The notes beneath the pieces were generated by a model. The model ran no database searches and was not told where the DNA came from. It saw nothing but the letters and a program-made list of their open reading frames with translations. Below are positions 47,641-59,075 of a stretch of 64,000 bases of DNA, piece by piece; position 1 is the stretch's first letter; each line of letters opens with the position of its first letter. The stretch spans positions 5,724,001 through 5,788,000 of the forward strand of contig NC_133400.1 in the NCBI RefSeq assembly GCF_047511655.1, in the 5' to 3' direction. A program made the position numbers and the translations under genes. This DNA comes from Castor canadensis. Lineage: Eukaryota > Chordata > Mammalia > Rodentia > Castoridae.

Positions 47641-48774
47641 ACAAATAGTCTTTGAGTCCCCTGTGTTATCCCTTGCCACTAGTCCATAAGATACTCCAAT
47701 GACTGGTCTCACACTATTGTTAGAGAGAGAATCCTCCCAAGGTTTTACAGCAATGTCATAATGTCAGCATTCCCACAACGCCTGCCCTTCTTTGTCCTCA
47801 CATGTCCTACCACAAACTCCAGCCACTGCAGCACATGTGCAGGTTTCTAGGGTGATACGCTTCCTTGGGTTCTCAGAGGTAGATCCAGCATCATCACCTG
47901 TACACTTGTCCCCAGTAACTGGAGTCAGAGCTATTCTCCAGGATGCAAAGTAGACATGGCAGGATGAAGAGCTCTCACCAAAGAAACATTGATATCAGCA
48001 GACACTCTCCCTTCAGCTTTATGCTTCAGGTGCTCTCTGGAATGGTGCATTCCATTTGGGAATGGTCTGGTGGAGACCATTCCCAAGGGGCACATGGTTG
48101 TCCATTGTACTGTCCATTGACAGCCCCCAGCTCTCACTGACCATTAGCAGAGAGACATTAGCATGCAGGACATGAAGAAGAAAAAAGGACGAAGGAGAAA
48201 AACAAACACACAAAAAGTGATTTTTCATATTTAAATATTTTGTAGTCTATATATGGTTTTAAAATCTATCTCAGGTGAAGATAGCATTCAACCGTACTGC
48301 ATGAGGGTGGTATTAAACAGAGTGTGTTTACACAGAACATATATGAATATAGAAGGTTTCCTGTGGTGCTGAGATCTGAAAGGTGAGTGGGATTTAACAA
48401 AGTTTGTGGCAGAGTTGCATATTTCAGGAAAAAGCCATGGCGGCAGGTGGGAGATCTGAGGAATGAGAGAGAGCCTTTGGCACATTGGAGGAAGGCAGCT
48501 CATGTGTGCGAAACACAGAAGTTGAGAAGGGGAGTGAGGGCAGGAGAGAAGAAATAGGGCTAGAAGGGGCTAGGTGTTCAGCCTGAGCACAAGGGCCTCC
48601 AGGCAAAGATACAGGGGTTGAGGAAACAGAAGACTATGACTTAGAAAGAGGATCCAAAATGCTGCTAGGCTTCTTGACATCACAATAGCAATTGTCTTTA
48701 TGTTGAATCCTTATGACTTCTCTCTGTCCTGCATTTCCCGCCCCCTCCCCCCCACACCACACTCCTGTATATCA
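47641..48774. other. Single-copy-looking stretch with a strong hairpin
   Basis: Contains the 13-bp perfect inverted repeat at 48056-48086. No repeat family or gene recognised. Confidence 0.45.
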
Positions 48775-48970
48775 GATAGACATATTTTACTTGCATTGTC
48801 ACAAAAGTCTTACTAGATGAGCAGGGCAAAACATAAATGAGGAACTTTGACATCCTGCAGACATGGAAACAGACTCATGGAGATGTCTAAACTGACTCCC
48901 CTTACATGGCTAGTAGATGGTGGGAACCAGGACACAAACCCAGGTCTCCTCCTTCTTACACTACGCTCTT
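48775..48970 (-). repeat. MIR SINE (antisense)
   Basis: 'tcctgcagacatggaaacagactcatggagatgtc', 'cttacatggctagtagatggtgggaaccaggacacaaacccaggtctcc' in antisense MIR order. Confidence 0.75.
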
Positions 48971-49389
48971 TCCACAACATTTTCCAATGAGGACAGCTTT
49001 TCTCCAAGAACAAATATGCTGTTTGTCCTACCATTTTTGCTGTCATTGAAAATCAGTTTTCTGAATCCTGTTGGGTCAATTATAAACACAGATGAAAGAA
49101 AATAAATGTTGGATCAGTATTCTCCTGGCTAGCAGCAGAACCATAGGCTAACTTGTGAACCACTCATAAGTGTCAGCAATTACACAAGGGCAGGTAGTGT
49201 ACTAGTCACACTGGGTACAGAAAGGCAAGGTGGACACTGCCCTGACCCTTGAAGTGTTACAGAAAACATCCCTGTCTCCCACCAGCGGTTTGAAATGTTT
49301 CCTTGCTTAAGAGTGTTATCGACCCTAATCCTTTGCTACTCTGGAGTAACACTATTCATCACCACATCACCACAGCTTCATGGTGAGAA

Positions 49390-49700
49390 AAGTATGCCTC
49401 CCCTCCACTTGACTTTGGGCTTGATCATGTGACTCAACAAGCACAATGCAATCAAAAGTTTGAAGCATATTGGACAGTTGTGCTTATGTCTGGCACTTTG
49501 CTCTTTCAATAAGAGGAACTGCTGTCCTGGGTAGTCACAGGCCAAGGAAGATGAACATATAGAACAAACTTAATCTAATCCATAGCCCAATACCTCACAT
49601 AGCCTAGAACAACTGGGTCCCAACCCACTCACAGATATAGAAGCAAAACGTGAATGCCTGTCACTGAGAGACCGTGGTGGGTTCTTATGCAACATTACTG
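49390..49700 (+). mobile_element. Possible old LTR fragment
   Basis: 'cttgatcatgtgactcaacaagcacaatgc', 'ggcactttgctctttcaataagagg' and 'gaacaactgggtcccaaccc' loosely resemble the same LTR type as at 45590. Low support. Confidence 0.3.
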
Positions 49701-49803
49701 TGAACACAGTTAATTGATGATCTCTCATCAAACGGAGAGGAACTAACTAACATTCAAAAGCAGTGCCTTATTTAAAATACCTTATTGTTCCCCTTAAATC
49801 AGT

Positions 49804-50155
49804 GTTAGGGTTTAAATACTAAATGTCCCCCATGGGCTCATGTGTTGAATGCTTGGTCCCCAGCTGGTAGAGCTATTTTGAAAGGTGGTGAAAACTTTAG
49901 GAGGTGGGGCAGAGCTGGAAGAAGTAGGTCATGCAGAATGTCTTTGGAGTTATACCTAGTACCCAGCCCCGTGCTCTCTCTGCTCCCTGACCGCCATGAG
50001 CTGAAGAGCCTCTACTTCCCCAGCTCCTGCTTCCATGATGTTCTGCCCAAGTGCTTGGGCCAAGCAACCATGGACTGAAACCTCTGAAATTGTGAGTCAA
50101 AATAAATCTTATTTCTTTCAAGTTGTTCATTCAGGTACTGCAGCTAATTCAATCA
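49804..50155 (+). mobile_element. MaLR-like solo LTR
   Basis: TGTTAGGGTTTAAATACTAAATGTCCCCC at the left; 'aattgtgagtcaaaataaatcttatttctttcaagttg' with AATAAA, and TCA at the right end ('gcagctaattcaatca'). 352 bases. Abuts the old L1 that follows. Confidence 0.8.
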
Positions 50156-50748
50156 GGACTATGGCAAAGATGCCCACAGCATCATCCTTGTTCTAGACAG
50201 TACAACGTGGCAAAAATAAAAATAAAAGGTACACATGTGGGGAAAAGAAAACTGTCAATTATAGACGTCATTATTGTATAAACAAATTCACAAAGGACTA
50301 CCAGAATGAACAGATGACTTTATCAAGGTCATGGGACATAAAATCAATATGCAAAATCCAACTGTGTTTCTATATATTAAGATTTTTTAAATGCACCAAT
50401 GACAATAACATCCAAAACTACGATGGACTTAGTGATAAAATCCAACATAGGCACAATATTTTTATGCTGAAAATGATAAAGCATTAATGAGAGAAAAATT
50501 AAAATGCCAAAATAAATGAAAATATACATCTGGGGTTTCAACCTTTGTCTTTTACCAAGATTGATCTATAGAATCAATGCAATCCCAATGACAATCCCAC
50601 CAGACTTTTTGTTAAAAATTGATAAGCTGGCTCAAAGTTATATGAAAAAGAAAAGAATCTAGAATAGTCAAAAACAATTTCAGAGAACAAAGCTAATTGA
50701 CTCACACTGACTGATTTCCAGACTTAACAATAAAATTAGGACACTATG

Positions 50749-50952
50749 ACAAAGGTCAACAAACTTTTTCTGAATGTGACCAAATAGAAGTATGTTCAGC
50801 TTTGTACACTGTATGACCTCTTTCACAATCATGAGACAGCAGCCAGAGCTGATGGATAAGTGAATGGGCATAGCCAGGGACCGATAAAACTTTATTTGCA
50901 AAACTAGGTGTCAGGGTGGGTTTATATAACATGCAATAGTTTGCCAATCCTT
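50749..50952 (+). mobile_element. Non-autonomous DNA transposon (hAT-like), copy 2
   Basis: Same family as 16372-16579, reverse orientation: 'ggtcaacaaactttttctgaatgtgaccaaatag' at the left, 'accgataaaactttatttgcaaaactagg' inside, and 'aatagtttgccaatcc' at the right. Flanked by acactatg and acagtatg, an 8-bp duplication with one change, as expected for hAT transposons. Confidence 0.8.
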
Positions 50953-51596
50953 ACAGTATGGTTCTGGGGAAAGTAAAGGCACACAGGTTAATGAAGTAAA
51001 ATAGGGTTTCCAAAAATAGATCCAAACATGGTTTTTTATGAAGGTGAAATGGTAAAAGCCATGACCCATGTCACATCTCAAAGTTAGCTCATAGATATAA
51101 TGTAAATTGATCCTAGATCTAAATATAAACCTAAAACTATGGAAACATCTAAAAGAAAATCTTCATGACCTTGGGTTAGGCAAGATTCCTTACATAAAAT
51201 ACAAAAACCATGAACTAGAAAAGAAAAAAGTTGAACTTTATAAAACTTCAAACTTCTGCTCTTTGAATGATACTTTTAAGAAAATGAAAAGATAAGCCTT
51301 AAGCTAAAAGAAAATATTTATGAAATGCATAGCTGATTAAGGACTTCAATATATAAAGAATTCTCAAAACTCATTAAAAATAAAACAATCCAATCTTTTA
51401 AAGATGGTAAAAAGACATGAACAGACATAAAATCAAAGTATAGGTATGAGTGCATAGCAAATAAACACATTAGTAATTATAGAATTATAAATTCCACCAA
51501 TAATAAATGACAAATTTTTTTTTGAAAAATGACAGTACCAAATGCTGGTAAGAATGCTGGATCTTTCACACATTTATGGTGGGAATTCAAAGTGAT

Positions 51597-52440
51597 TTAG
51601 CCACCAAGGAAACACAAATCAAAACTATGCTAAGATTCCATCTCACTCTAGTTAGAATATCAATAATGAAGAAAACAAAGAACAGCAAATATTAGGGAGG
51701 GTACAGGGTGGGAGGAAGAAACCCTCACACTGTTTGTGGGAAAGTAAACTGGTAAGACCACTGTAGAAATCAGTATGGAGTCTCCTCAAGAAACTTAGGA
51801 CTCCAAGACACCATTCTTGGGAATATATCTGAAAGACAATAAATCAATATATAAGAGAGATACCTGCACACCCATGTTTATTGAAGCTCTGTTCACAATA
51901 GACAAACTGTAGAATCAGGCTAGATGTCCAATAACCAGAAAACATGGTGTGTATATACCAGAGAGTATTACTCAACCATAAAGGAAAGAAATTATGTCAT
52001 TTTCAGGAAACTGGATAGAACTGGAGATCATGATGCCAACCAAGATAAGCCAAGCTCAAAAAGCCAAATATCATGTGTTTTCACTCATATGTGGGATCTA
52101 GACCCAAAATGGTGATGACTATGATGGTGATGATGGGTATATGCTCCAAACAGGGGCTCTGAAGAATGTGAAGAATGGCTCCTCTGTGTGTAAGACACCC
52201 AGAAGGAATCTGTGGTCATTGTGAGAAGGAAAACAAAATGTGTGGCCATTCTATGAACAGATGCCCTACATGTGGAAAAAATAATAATGAAACATGAATG
52301 TAAAAGAGGACCTGTTAGGAGAGTCAATGGGAGGGGGACAGGGGAAAGGAAAGGATATTTAAGGGAGAAGAGGATCAAAGTGTGAGATAAATATACATAT
52401 ATATGTGTGTATATATACATATATATATGTATATTAAACA
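51597..52440 (+). mobile_element. Younger 5'-truncated L1 inside the old L1
   Basis: 'aaacacaaatcaaaactatgctaagattccatctcactctagttag', 'ccatgtttattgaagctctgttcacaatag', 'gatcatgatgccaaccaagataagccaagctcaaaaagcc', 'atgtgttttcactcatatgtggg'. Closest in text to the element at 24155. Ends in a (TA)-rich microsatellite (52385-52435) instead of poly(A). Confidence 0.85.
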
Positions 52441-52532
52441 TGCCCTTATCATATGACACAATTCCAGTGTTAAGTATTTACACAAGAAAAATAAAAACAT
52501 CACATATATATACATATATATATATAAAATGA
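52386..52532. repeat. (TA/TACA)n microsatellites
   Basis: Two runs, 52386-52436 and 52503-52528, of TATA/CATA units. Confidence 0.85.
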
Positions 52533-53052
52533 ATGTTTATATCAGATTTGTCATCTTCAAAACTAGCAATAATTCACAAGTCTATCGACTATTGGAAAAA
52601 CAATGGCACACACATTCTATTTGATATAACTCACAAATAGAAAGGAATAGACGATTGACACCTTCCATAGCATGAATTGGTCATAAAAGCAAAAGAACCC
52701 AGAAATAAAAGGCTACACACTGTCTGACTCCATTTACATGACACTCAGGAAAGAGAAAACTGTGGGGAAAAAAATGGAGCAGTAGTTGTGAGGGCCTGGG
52801 AGCTAAGAGGGGCTTGACTACAAAACAATGTAAGCGACTTAGAGAGAAACTGAGTAGTCTATGTCTTGATTGTGAAATCCCAGTGCTTATGTGACTGATA
52901 CTTTGCTAAAACCCATAGAACCTAAAACTGTGAATTTGGTTATACTTACATTGTAACACCATTTATGTCAAAAAATAAAAACTTAAGTGGGTCCCCAATT
53001 CTCTCAAGATCAAGATGAAAACACCCACCTTGAACATAGCCTTGCTAGGCTT

Positions 53053-53225
53053 TTAAGACTGTTTTCTAGGAATCCACTGTATCAGCAACCTCAGGATTCT
53101 TGTTTAAGATGAAGGCCTTGCCCCAGATCATCTCGTTCCAAACCTCTAGAGACAGTGGCAGGGATCCACATTGTTAAGCAACCTCTCCTGACAATTCTAA
53201 TGCCCATTAAAGGATTTGTCTGATT
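53053..53225 (-). mobile_element. MER5-type hAT (Charlie) remnant
   Basis: 'atcagcaacctcaggattcttgtttaagatg', 'ggccttgccccagatcatc', 'ggatccacattgttaagcaacctctcctgac' follow the reverse complement of MER5A/B. Confidence 0.65.
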
Positions 53226-53269
53226 CTGATGCTTGCTTCTCCATCTCACCCCTTTTCATTTCTGTGCGT

Positions 53270-53600
53270 CTCCTACTCCTCCACGCTTGCACGCCAATCA
53301 CACTGGCTTACTGCCACTTCCTTCCCCAGGACTGTCACCCAGTCTCCCTAAAGCCCAGCACAAATGTCATTTCATAAGTTTACCTTCCAGGATATGCTTT
53401 GAGTGAACCAGACCAACCTAAATTCATGCCTTCACTCCTCACTGGGGGATTAAATATTGGACAGGTAAGAAGTCATCTACTGCCCTTCTCCTCAGAGAAT
53501 GTCACCCAGTCAGGGCAGGGATCTTGCCTGTCTCATTCTCTGCTCTTATATTCACTTAAGAGCCTACCAACTTGTTGACCTATATAGTATTAACTCAACA
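53270..53600 (+). repeat. L2 LINE 3' end
   Basis: 'cttccttccccaggactgtcacccag', 'aagcccagcacaaatgtcatttcataagtttaccttccagg', 'agtcagggcagggatcttgcctgtctcattctctgctc' in L2 order. Confidence 0.75.
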
Positions 53601-53609
53601 GCAAATAAA

Positions 53610-53815
53610 TACCTGTATTTACTAGGTACCTGGACAGTTCTCAATATATGGCAATATTAATACTCACAACAACCCTACACAATGAATCCTTTTTCTATCC
53701 TCATTTTCTTAATGAGGAAATTGAGACACACAGAGATTAACCTGTCAGAGGCCTCAAAATGGCTAAATGGCAAACCAGGATTAAACTAGGAAGTACCCTA
53801 CAGAACCTACTGGGT
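53610..53815 (-). repeat. MIR SINE (antisense)
   Basis: 'actaggtacctggacagttctcaatata', 'aatactcacaacaacc', 'ctcattttcttaatgaggaaattgagacacacagag', 'atggctaaatggcaaaccaggattaaac'. Confidence 0.85.
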
Positions 53816-55344
53816 GCCACCATGCTTTGAGTTCAAGATAGCTCTACTGGATAAACAAAGACCAGTGAAAGGAAAAATCAAGTTGACAAAACAATTCTGT
53901 TAGTGATGAACTCATAGCAAAGGATGATCCTATGGTCCCCACTGCCATTAGTGCCTACCCCTTCTCAGACTCTCCACTACAACCCACACAGGCCACCTCT
54001 TCACAGGGAGCGGAGAAAAGAACCTGACACCAGTATTCCTCAAACACAAACTTGGAAGTTTCAAACCTCAGAAAATCTGTCATCAGGACAGAGAAAAGAA
54101 CAGTGAAGAGAAGAATTTGCTGGCAGCTGGCAGAATTTCCAACAACCAACAACTGCTACCACACCACCACGTGTTTGCTTCAAGAGGATAATCAAGTCCA
54201 TTTATCAGACATTTGAAAGAGCAAGGATGCTTTCTCTAGACAGATAAGCAAGGCAAAAACAAACTAATTTGTGCTTCCTTTTTCAATACTTGGATTTCTC
54301 TGACTGAATCAGACAGCAAACTCTTGGTGAGGCTTTGGGCTGCTATGAGAGATATCAACAGTTGCAGCAGTGGTGATTGGTATCCTTTGCAGTGGCAGAC
54401 CCACAAAGAGGAGAAAATTGTCGGGCCAAACACGCTGTCAGGCAAACAAGTAAAGGGGCAGCAGAAGTGGAGGGCTATCCAATTTCTCACTTGATGATCT
54501 CCTCCCAAGTCATGTGAGCCCGGAAGCACCCATTCACTGTCTTAAAAGGCTGATGCTGAGCCCAAACCCTGCTGGGTTCTGCCAGAGCCACATAGTTTTT
54601 CCATGTTCCCAGTGCACAGCAATCATGGGGAGAGGGGCTGTGCAGGTCTGTATTCCTCAGGTGGGACCTGAGATTCTGCCTGCCCAACAGGTTCCCAGCC
54701 ACTGCCGAGCCTGCTGCTCAGGTACCACTTTGATTACAAAAGTTGCAAACTATAAAGGTGAGTCAACTCCATCAAGATATTTGAAGGGGTAAAAAAGATT
54801 GATTTCTTTAGACAACTAACAATATAAAGCCAAACCCAAAACTCTGCATACCCTTTTCCTCTTGCTTTCCAGAGATATGAATTTCTCTACCTGAGCAATC
54901 TGTCAACCAGCGCTTACCAAAGCAATGGGAGACTGGCTTAAAATCAATCAGCTACTATGATTATAATGATCCAAAGTGATGTGTGTGGAAAAAACACAGC
55001 CGAAGGGAATCAGATAATCAAATATCAGAACTTCTCTGCAGTGCAGTTTACATCTCAGTTCTGCATCCTTACAGAGAATTGCCTATCCTCTGGGCCTCCT
55101 CTTGAATCCTCTGTATAAAGACTGAAGGCAGCCAATGATCAAGGCAGAAAAACTTTTCTTAAAAAAAAAAAACTCAATAAAGCTAGTGAACAAGTGTTTG
55201 GAGAAAGTTTGGATTAGAGAGAGAAAAGAGCTCTTCTGAGATTTAATTAAACCACACATGAGGTGGGGAAGAAGAGGGAGAAAAGAGGGAGTATTTGAAC
55301 TTCTGCCATATTTCGTGCAACTGACTTCACATCTGCCACCTTTT
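53816..55344. other. Single-copy-looking stretch, candidate conserved elements
   Basis: No repeat or gene recognised. 54180-54560 and 54870-55080 are balanced in base content and rich in AT motifs ('caatcagctactatgattataatgatcc'), which is typical of conserved non-coding DNA. Not proof. Confidence 0.35.
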
Positions 55345-55445
55345 AGGACACTCATAGTCACTCTAAAGATGGGCCCTGTTATTATCCCATTCCCTAAGTG
55401 AGGAAACAGAGTCTTTAAGAGGCTAGGTGATTGCTCCTTATCACT
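55345..55445 (-). repeat. MIR core fragment (antisense)
   Basis: 'gttattatcccattccctaagtgaggaaacagagtc'. Confidence 0.6.
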
Positions 55446-55734
55446 CTTACCAAAACACCATTCTCCATCATGCTGTCTCAAAAAGAAGCCTGTAAGCAAA
55501 TAGGAGCTTTGGAGTGCACAGCAAGTACATCGACAAAACTCTTTGTGGTTTTCCAAGTGTCTTCACATACACTGTCTTAGTTATGATACAAGAAAATGTC
55601 TTGTGTCATACTTCACAGATACACAGCCAGTGAAGACAGGTTCGTGGTGAGGGGTCCAGTAGGAAGATCTGAAGGTACAAAGTAGAAAGAGAGATAGTGT
55701 CACAACATCAGAGGACAGTGGATATCATTAATGA

Positions 55735-55985
55735 TCAATATTAGCACTGATAGGGCCAGCAGTAACTGAATGCTTGTCAACCATTCTTAACAGTGACAAA
55801 ATGCCAAGGGCTTGACAAGTGACAACCCTCTTAATTCCCAGAAAACCCTGCGGGGGCAGGTATGATAAGCAATCCATTATCACAATGAACTGAGGCTTGT
55901 CATGGTCAAATGTCTAAGCTCACATGATTAGATCAAGACGGAAGTAAGATTCAAAACTGGGCTCTGGACCTCATAGCTGGTGTTT
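55735..55985 (-). repeat. MIR SINE (antisense, nearly full)
   Basis: 'agtaactgaatgcttgtcaacc', 'ccaagggcttgacaagtgacaaccctcttaattcccagaaaaccctgcgggggcagg', 'ctaagctcacatgattag', 'agattcaaaactgggctctggacc'. Confidence 0.8.
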
Positions 55986-58669
55986 TGAACCAAAGCATTC
56001 ACTGAAGATGAAACAGAGGCTTGTGGGAATGACACATTGGCCCAAGTCCTTTCCAGGACATTTTGTTCTTTGGCACCTAACTTAGCACCCTAGGGATGCT
56101 CTAAGCTGGGTTCTTGATAAGGAGAGGCTAGCTTTATGCCTCTTGGGTGAAGAAGAAGAATCATACATTCTCCCAAATCTTTTTCACGAGACATGTCAGA
56201 TAGAAGAGGCCATAGTTACTCTGACTTGAAACCTTCCAGAAGAACTTGCAGGTTTGGAGAACTCTCAGGCAGCCTAGAGACCTGGTCTCAGCCAAGGTTT
56301 TTAAGTGGTCAAGCTGAACAAGACTCGAAGCACTTAAAGACTGAAGTCTGCAGCATACCAGCAATCTTCCTCTAAACAAACAAAGAAAACCCACTGCAGC
56401 CCTTTGAGCTCTGTCTTCATTACCTCCAAACATCTCTCCTCTAGGTCACATCTCCACACAGAATTCTTCCCAACCTCTTGAATACCTACTATTTCTCTGC
56501 TCACTAGCCCTCACCTTGATCCAGAAACACAAGGGTCAGATATGGTAATCTACCTGGAGCCTGAAGCCCTTCTCATCAGTGTATAGATAACCTCAGTGTT
56601 TGCAGTTCAAGCCTCATCTCCCCTAGTACATAGCTGGCTCCGTTAAAAATTCCAGGCCATGAGAAACAGGAAACAAAGAGATTTGCAAATAGAGGAAGAC
56701 AAGGCCACTCTTTTTTGCCTCTAAACTGATCCTGCATCTCTGGACTGGTCCAGACATGTACCAGTACTGGTGAAGAGACAGGTACCTCTGATGTGTTTTA
56801 CAGAGTCCCCAACTAGTGACTCTGGCTCTTCCTCTCTTATCTCCCCCAGCCTTGGTCTCAAGGCCAACACTAGGATTATCTCTCACCCCACACCATCTCA
56901 GGCAGCCTCCTCTGCTTCAGCTGGTATCCAAGACAGACGAGAGGCATAAAGGAGATATTCAACGATTCTAGAAGTAGAAAGCCAAGAGGTTCTGGCTAAA
57001 TGATTCTCAACCCAGAGCCAGTGGTGGACAGGGTAGGGCAAGGGAGCTTGAGTGTCGAATTAGAACGAGGACCTATGTTTCAGATCATGAGGGGAGGCAA
57101 AATCAATGCTAATTAGCGAGACAAAAGCAGCAACGAGGTGCCAGTAAAGAAACTTGAGTCGTATGCACAATCAGTGATAATCACAGTCTTTTATGGGAAT
57201 TGTTTCCCATTTTATTCATAATTATCACTCTGTACAACAATGATAAAGCATATCTCTGAATATAATCTCAAATTAACTTTATAGCAAGTTCTATTTGATT
57301 ATAACAGCAAATTCTAGACATATCCAAGGAGTGATTACAAAGTGCTGAGTAATCCCAAAATTAACTCCTCAAAGCACGCTCTGTTTTGGTGGTCCTGTCT
57401 CTGATGGATTGGCTCTGTGCACTCATGGCTACACACTTTGATCATGTGATCATGTGTCCTAGATTTTCTCAGAAGTTCCTCATTTTATTTTTTTTCTACA
57501 AGTCACTTTTCTTCCTTCTTCTGTTTTAAACATATATTATGCCAAACAATAATCAGCTAGAAAAATCCCTATTCTTAATCTTGTTTCTTTTTTTGGCCCC
57601 ATTTTAGAACACCCTATTCCCTGATGTTCCCATGGTCGTTCAAATTTCGGCTAATATTGGCCAAACCACAATTCCTACTTTGGGTTCAGAATTTTATCAC
57701 CCAACTCCATAAATGTGAGTCAAACTTTAACTCTGGGAAATGGTAGGTCAGCACGGCCCAGGTGTCTTTGGAATCCCTGTCTTCCCCTAGCCAAGTTCAG
57801 GATGGATTCCTAACATTGCACAAGCAGTAGGAATGTTTATGCTTTGTCCTACTTTAAAGTGTATGGATAGTCCAACTCAGTAAAATCTAAGAAAGCTAAG
57901 TCCCTTCTCCCCAGTAAGCATGTGCCCACTCACTGGAGTCCAAACTATTGTCTTACTGGTCCTAATGAAGAAAAGCCTGTTTTGATAGGACAATCACCTG
58001 CTGTGTGTCCAGAGGGAGGTGCCCTGCTGTCAAGGTAACCAGCTGAAATAATTGTAGTCTTATCCCATATATCAGGGAGCATTTTGTAGCCAGCAGGGAT
58101 TGCCTCCCTGGAAATCATCCAGGGTACAGGTATTGAATATGGTCTGTGCATCAGCCTGTATCATTCACTAAGAGAGCTGCACAGCCATGTACATGGCTCT
58201 CACCTGAGCTTCAGCAACTCTCGGCAGCTGCCAACAGCTGCAGCCAGATCCTCCATGACTCCTCCCTCCCCCCCACCAGGCTCACTGGCCCATCACAAAG
58301 TGTTTTAATGCTGGGAAGATTGTTGATTTATAGACAGATAAAACTAGAGGGGAAATGTTGTTTATAATCTCAAGGGAAAGATATTATATCTTGCTATAAT
58401 GACTAACATTTATTAAGGCCTATTTAAGGCCTGTAATGGGCACATGGGTGCCACATTTGGCCTAGACCCCATCTCTTCAAGAGCAGAGGAATTAGACTTT
58501 TGAGGTCACCCCTGACTGACGTTATATTCATTTTTAGTATATTTGTTAAAAGCATTCATCTGTCCAAAACAAGAATTCAAAATGTAAAATGTTTGTAACA
58601 ATTTTAGGATTTATTTTTCAAACATACCTGGGGGCTCAAAAATGTGAATTCCCTTGGCTCTGTAGAAAG
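55986..58669. other. Single-copy-looking stretch
   Basis: No family or gene recognised. 57040-57480 holds a TAATTA-type motif ('gctaattagcg') and 'cacaatcagtgataatcacagtc', which may mark a conserved element. A short C-run lies at 58268. Confidence 0.4.
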
Positions 58670-59075
58670 CTAGACCCATTTAATGCACTACTGATCATTT
58701 TAGGTGTATCATCTCTAATTCTCACAAAACTGCAAGGTGGATGTCATCATTTCTATTATATGTCTGATACTGAGAGGTGGGTATTTTGATTTCTGTCCTA
58801 CAGATGAGGTTGGGAGGCAAATATTACTTCTCGTACACACATAAGACAGCATGATGGGGATATTATTTCCATTACATAGATGAGTTTGGGAGGTAGATAT
58901 TATTTCTGTTACACAGGTGAAGTTCTGAGGAAGGTAGCATTGTTTCCCAATAGATGAGGTTGGGAAGTGGGTATTATTTCTTTATACAGACAAGAAACAA
59001 ACTCAGGAAGTCTTAAAAGCTTGCCTAAGATTGCACAGTTTGGACAGGAGAAGATAGCAGATCTGCAGGTGACAC
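58670..59075 (-). repeat. MIR SINE (antisense) with internal tandem expansion
   Basis: Left MIR text 'ggtgtatcatctctaattctcacaaaactgc' and right MIR text 'gaaacaaactcaggaagtcttaaaagcttgcctaagattgcacag' flank an array in which the piece between them is repeated about seven times. Confidence 0.75.
58735..59000. repeat. Degenerate minisatellite, about 7 units of 33-41 bp
   Basis: Units start near 58735, 58775, 58815, 58855, 58891, 58932 and 58965. Each reads roughly 'gaggt(g/a)g(g/a)tattatttct' then 'ttacatagatgag.ttggg'. Confidence 0.85.

Larger units (their letters stand above)
50160..52985 (+). mobile_element. Ancient L1 (ORF2 middle to 3' end), doubly interrupted
   Basis: Pieces in L1 order: 50280-50740 ('caaggtcatgggacataaaatcaatatgc', 'cagattgatctatagaatcaatgcaatccc'-type text), 50960-51590 ('ttctggggaaagtaaagg', 'catgaccttgggttaggcaagattcct', 'aaacttctgctctttgaatg'), and 52446-52985 ('gtgttaagtatttacacaagaaaaataaaaac', 'catttacatgacactcaggaaag', 'tatgtcttgattgtg'). 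Interrupted by a DNA transposon (50749-50952) and a younger L1 (51597-52440). Confidence 0.78.

Noticed and set aside
55083..55556. 157-codon minus-strand frame
   Set aside because: Contains the translated complement of an A run and part of a MIR; no domain recognised.
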